From: Deltaproteobacteria bacterium | Lineage (GTDB): Bacteria > Desulfobacterota > JAENJC01 | DNA: 7,813 nucleotides | Assembly (NCBI GenBank): GCA_016208525.1 | Contig: JACQYJ010000093.1 | Location: forward strand, 1 to 7,813 | Reading direction: 5' to 3' | The notes under the pieces: generated by a model | What the model was told of the DNA's origin: nothing | Databases searched by the model: none | What the model saw: only the letters and a program-made list of their open reading frames with translations | Position numbers and translations under genes: made by a program | Part shown: positions 5,671 to 7,813 of the stretch, in pieces | How the letters are laid out: every line of letters begins with the position of its first letter | Position numbering within the stretch: position 1 is the first letter of the stretch

Positions 5671-6120
5671 ATGGAAAGGATAGATGTAAAGATAAAGAGG
5701 GTGAGGGATAGAGGCGACATAACACTCCCCAGGTATATGACCTCCCATTCGGCAGGGATGGACCTTTATGCAGACACCGAGGGAGAGATAATCCTCCAGC
5801 CGATGGAGAGGAGGCTGATCCCTACGGGGATTGCCATAGCCCTGCCCGATGGTTTTGAGGCGCAGATAAGGCCCAGGAGCGGTATTGCCATAAACCACGG
5901 GATAACCCTTTTAAACTCTCCAGGCACGATTGATGCCGATTACAGGGGGGAGGTATCCGTGATAATGATCAACCTTGGCGACAAGCCTTTTACTGTGAAG
6001 AGGGGAGACAGGATAGGCCAGATGGTGATAAACAAGATTTACCATGCTGCATGGGATAAAGTCCAGGAGCTTGAAAAGACGGAAAGGGGCGCGGGCGGGT
6101 TCGGGCATACCGGTTTGTAA
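5671..6120 (+). CDS. dut: dUTP diphosphatase (dUTPase)
   Basis: Dut is a homotrimeric cytosolic enzyme that hydrolyses dUTP to dUMP and pyrophosphate. It keeps uracil out of DNA and supplies dUMP for thymidylate synthesis. All five family motifs are present and in order: AGMDLYA (28-34), RPRSGIA (67-73), GTIDADYRGEV (85-95, with the catalytic Asp expected at D88), RGDRIGQMVI (111-120) and the glycine-rich RGAGGFGHTG (139-148) that closes over the substrate. At 149 residues the length is normal for the trimeric class. The ATG at 5671 matches the usual start (short lead-in, then a KIKR strand) but lacks a Shine-Dalgarno sequence. With the promoter so close, leaderless translation is possible. 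It is transcribed away from the DUF507 genes. A 197-bp gap containing a palindromic repeat separates it from phoH. Confidence 0.95.
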   Translation: MERIDVKIKRVRDRGDITLPRYMTSHSAGMDLYADTEGEIILQPMERRLIPTGIAIALPDGFEAQIRPRSGIAINHGITLLNSPGTIDADYRGEVSVIMINLGDKPFTVKRGDRIGQMVINKIYHAAWDKVQELEKTERGAGGFGHTGL

Positions 6121-6187
6121 TCGAAAAGATTTGATGGTATAAAATGAGTATGAAACATTCATGAGTCTTCGGCTCACAAAGAACGAT

Positions 6188-6315
6188 GAAAATCCCCCTT
6201 AATCTACCCTCCGGGCATTCATACCCGGAGGGTATAAACCCCTTTTCCAAAGGGGGACTTTAAAGGCTCCCCTCTTTAGCAAAGAGGGGTTAGGGGAGAT
6301 TTGAAAGGGATTTTC
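6188..6315. repeat. Composite palindromic element with terminal inverted repeats and three hairpins
   Basis: The element is bounded by GAAAATCCC (6188-6196) and its exact complement GGGATTTTC (6307-6315). Just inside, 6190-6202 pairs with 6290-6302 at 11 of 13 positions. Three hairpins lie between: an 11-bp stem TACCCTCCGGG/CCCGGAGGGTA (6205-6215/6224-6234, 8-base loop), a 7-bp stem CCCCTTT/AAAGGGG (6239-6245/6249-6255) and a 9-bp stem CCCCTCTTT/AAAGAGGGG (6269-6277/6281-6289). It has no coding capacity. It resembles short MITE- or REP-like intergenic repeats that I recall from uncultured Nitrospirota and Desulfobacterota genomes; the mobile origin is inference. It fills most of the dut-phoH gap. 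Confidence 0.75.
6205..6234. repeat. GC-rich hairpin, probably a separate palindrome nested in the larger element
   Basis: TACCCTCCGGG and CCCGGAGGGTA form a perfect 11-bp stem around the loop CATTCATA. Its sequence style (CCGG core) differs from the CCCC/TTT style of the flanking hairpins, and it interrupts a run that would otherwise read AATC-CCCCTTTT. No T-run follows on either strand, so it is not a typical intrinsic terminator. Confidence 0.7.
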
Positions 6316-6317
6316 AG

Positions 6318-7319
6318 ATGAAAAATAAAAAGGGCGAGACGAGCGAGAAGGTTAGCCTGCATACTGTTGATATAGCGAGGTCTGTCTGCGGCGAACGGGA
6401 TGAAAACCTGAGGCTCATCGAAGAGACTTTTGATATCAGGATTGGGGCAAGGGGGACGGACCTCACCCTCACGGGAATGCCCGGAGATGTGGAAAGGGCG
6501 AATGGGTTTATTTCCCAAGTGGAGGGGCTGCTAAGGGAGGGGTATCCTCTTTACAGGGGTGACGTGGATTATGCGCTCAGGGCCATCACAGAGGAGCCTG
6601 TAACAGACCTTAAGGAGATATTCCTCGATACCATTTATGTCTCCTCCAAGAGGAGGCTCATAACTCCCAAGGGGCAGGCGCAGAAGGCTTATATTGACGC
6701 CATTAGGAAATATGACATAGTCTTCGGGGTGGGCCCTGCCGGCACAGGAAAGACATACCTTGCCATGGCCATGGCAGTGGCGGCTTTGATGAAGAACCAG
6801 GTTGGCAGGATAATCCTTGCGAGACCTGCCGTGGAGGCCGGGGAGAGGCTGGGGTTCCTTCCAGGCGACCTTGCTGAGAAGGTCAACCCTTACCTGAGGC
6901 CGCTTTATGATGCGCTTTATGACATGGTGGACATGGAAAAGGCCTCAAAACTTATAGAGCGCGGAGTGGTGGAGGTGGCGCCTCTTGCATTCATGAGGGG
7001 AAGGACTTTGAACGAGGCGTTTGTCATCCTTGATGAGGCCCAGAATACCACAGCGGAGCAGATGAAGATGTTCCTTACGAGGCTTGGTTTCGGCTCCAAG
7101 GCGGTGATAACCGGAGACATAACCCAGGTTGATCTCCCCACAGGGAGACCTTCGGGGTTGATAGAGGTGCAGAGGATATTGAAGGGGGTAAAGGGTATCA
7201 GGTTCAGCTATTTTACGGAAAGAGACGTAGTCAGGCACCGCCTTGTGCAGGACATCGTCAGGGCTTACGACAGGGACGAACTGGAAAAGAGAGGAATAAT
7301 TGAAGAAAGCAAGGCCTAA
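6318..7319 (+). CDS. phoH: PhoH-like ATPase (YbeZ)
   Basis: This is a 333-residue cytosolic P-loop ATPase of the PhoH/YbeZ type, known to work with YbeY and linked to RNA metabolism and ribosome quality control. The N-terminal 70 or so residues have a KH-like look (VCGERDENLRLIEETFDIRI at 23-42). The ATPase domain has Walker A GPAGTGKT (139-146), Walker B VILDEAQN (236-243) and ITGDITQ (264-270), with the family signature ARPAVEAGERLGFLPGD (168-184) between them. The ATG at 6318 is preceded by AAGGGA with a 7-base gap. That sequence is contributed by the end of the palindromic element. The gene overlaps ybeY by 20 bp. Many relatives have a membrane HD-domain phosphohydrolase gene between phoH and ybeY; it is absent here. 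Confidence 0.94.
   Translation: MKNKKGETSEKVSLHTVDIARSVCGERDENLRLIEETFDIRIGARGTDLTLTGMPGDVERANGFISQVEGLLREGYPLYRGDVDYALRAITEEPVTDLKEIFLDTIYVSSKRRLITPKGQAQKAYIDAIRKYDIVFGVGPAGTGKTYLAMAMAVAALMKNQVGRIILARPAVEAGERLGFLPGDLAEKVNPYLRPLYDALYDMVDMEKASKLIERGVVEVAPLAFMRGRTLNEAFVILDEAQNTTAEQMKMFLTRLGFGSKAVITGDITQVDLPTGRPSGLIEVQRILKGVKGIRFSYFTERDVVRHRLVQDIVRAYDRDELEKRGIIEESKA
7291..7295 (+). promoter_or_regulatory. Ribosome binding site that decides the ybeY TTG start
   Basis: GAGGA lies four bases before TTG at 7300, inside the end of phoH. No ATG or GTG lies in frame near the expected N-terminus, so this site supports the rare TTG start and translational coupling to phoH. Confidence 0.6.
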
Positions 7320-7752
7320 TATCGCTATCGAGAACAGGCACAAAAAAATCAAGATTGAGAAAAAGAAGGTGAGTCAGTTGGCTTGCTCAGTCCTTGCTGC
7401 CGTGGGTTGCACCCCTGTGGAGCTTAGCATCCTGTTTACTGATGATGAAGAAATAAAGACACTGAACAGGGAGTACAGAAAGAAAGACAAGCCTACCGAT
7501 GTCCTTTCCTTTCCCATGAGAGAGGGAGAGTTTGGGGATCTAAACCCGGACCTCCTTGGAGACGTGGTAATATCGCTTGACACTGCGTCGATGCAGGCTG
7601 GAGAAAGGGGAGAAACACTGGAGGAGGAATTAAACTTCCTTCTGATCCACGGGATCCTGCACCTCTTCGGGTTTGACCATGAAGGAACGGCCTCTGAGGC
7701 GAGGCGGATGCAAGCCAAGGAAAAGGAGCTTCTGGGGCTCCTCAAGCAATGA
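7300..7752 (+). CDS. ybeY: Endoribonuclease YbeY (rRNA maturation factor)
   Basis: YbeY is a single-domain zinc-dependent endoribonuclease (UPF0054) that helps mature the 3' end of 16S rRNA and remove defective ribosomes. The signature HGILHLFGFDH supplies the three zinc histidines H117, H121 and H127. YRKKDKPTDVLSFP (59-72) contains the conserved arginine R60, and LLGDVVIS (85-92) is the usual central strand. The 150-residue length is normal. The start is a TTG 20 bp inside phoH with a good Shine-Dalgarno sequence; the predicted lead-in (KKARPNIAIENRHKK) is basic. The stop overlaps the next gene in an ATGA arrangement. Together with phoH this is the conserved ybeZ-ybeY pair. Confidence 0.94.
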   Translation: MKKARPNIAIENRHKKIKIEKKKVSQLACSVLAAVGCTPVELSILFTDDEEIKTLNREYRKKDKPTDVLSFPMREGEFGDLNPDLLGDVVISLDTASMQAGERGETLEEELNFLLIHGILHLFGFDHEGTASEARRMQAKEKELLGLLKQ

Positions 7753-7813
7753 AGCCCAAAAACTGGTTGGAAAGCCTGAACTGCGCAATCGAGTGGATAC
7801 TTTATGTGGCCAA
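7749..7813 (+). CDS. dgkA: Diacylglycerol/undecaprenol kinase, 5' end only
   Basis: An ATG at 7749 overlaps the ybeY stop (ATGA). It opens a frame that runs off the right edge after 21 codons, reading MKPKNWLESLNCAIEWILY and on. This resembles the N-terminus of DgkA-family membrane kinases, in which an amphipathic surface helix with an NCAIEG-like motif precedes the first transmembrane helix. Those enzymes phosphorylate diacylglycerol or undecaprenol and often follow ybeY. A tryptophan (W16) stands where I would expect glycine. No Shine-Dalgarno sequence beyond the ybeY coding end is obvious, so coupled translation is likely. The call rests on 21 residues plus gene order. Confidence 0.65.
   Translation, partial: MKPKNWLESLNCAIEWILYVA

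Noticed and set aside
5626..5898. 90-codon minus-strand frame across the start of dut
   Set aside because: It is antisense to the conserved dUTPase motifs, with no family resemblance of its own.
6121..6187. Promoter for phoH at TTGATG...TATAAA after the dut stop
   Set aside because: The two boxes are too close together (near 6133-6143) for a sigma70 promoter; no convincing alternative was seen.
6239..6289. Intrinsic terminator after dut
   Set aside because: The stems are strong, but neither is followed by a T-run on the plus strand. The structures fit a repeat element better.
7374..7745. 123-codon minus-strand frame over ybeY
   Set aside because: It is antisense to the zinc-histidine motif and other conserved YbeY segments; no homology is evident.

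Overview
This is a gene-dense bacterial window of moderate GC. It holds two divergent transcription units that meet at about 5561-5670. Tandem DUF507 genes, a fused radical SAM/DUF2344 gene near a ribonuclease G gene, and the order phoH-ybeY-dgkA all fit an uncultured Nitrospirota or Desulfobacterota-type lineage. The 7-bp repeats and short CCCC/GGGG palindromes fit the same groups. That placement is inference; no ribosomal gene is present to test it.

Leftward unit (minus strand, read from about 5580 down to 79): a well-formed sigma70-type promoter (TTGACA, 17-bp spacer, TAATAT) precedes two overlapping DUF507 genes. Then come an 839-residue radical SAM protein fused to a DUF2344 domain, a galactose-1-phosphate uridylyltransferase (galT) and a ribonuclease G gene (rng). 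Spacings are a 4-bp overlap, 52 bp, 106 bp and an 11-bp overlap, so a five-gene operon is plausible. The rng gene is broken. Its S1/5'-sensor half and its catalytic half lie in different frames, and roughly 85-90 residues normally found between them are absent.

Rightward unit (plus strand, from about 5630 to the right edge): dut (dUTPase), then a 128-bp composite palindromic repeat, then phoH (ybeZ-type ATPase), ybeY (rRNA maturation endonuclease) and the first 21 codons of a likely dgkA. The last three genes overlap each other, so they are probably translationally coupled. YbeZ and YbeY are known partners in 16S rRNA and ribosome quality control. With rng on the other strand, the window is rich in RNA-processing genes.

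The most unusual feature is the recurrence of 7-bp-periodic DNA of four different sequences: at 1-79, 2341-2431, 2677-2702 and 3100-3127. Two of these arrays lie inside the radical SAM/DUF2344 coding sequence, where a change of one unit would shift the frame. I see no CRISPR array, tRNA, rRNA, transposase or defence system, and nothing I would call a new multi-gene system. The points worth a second look are the rng lesion, the heptad arrays, the nested palindromic element and the compact divergent promoter.
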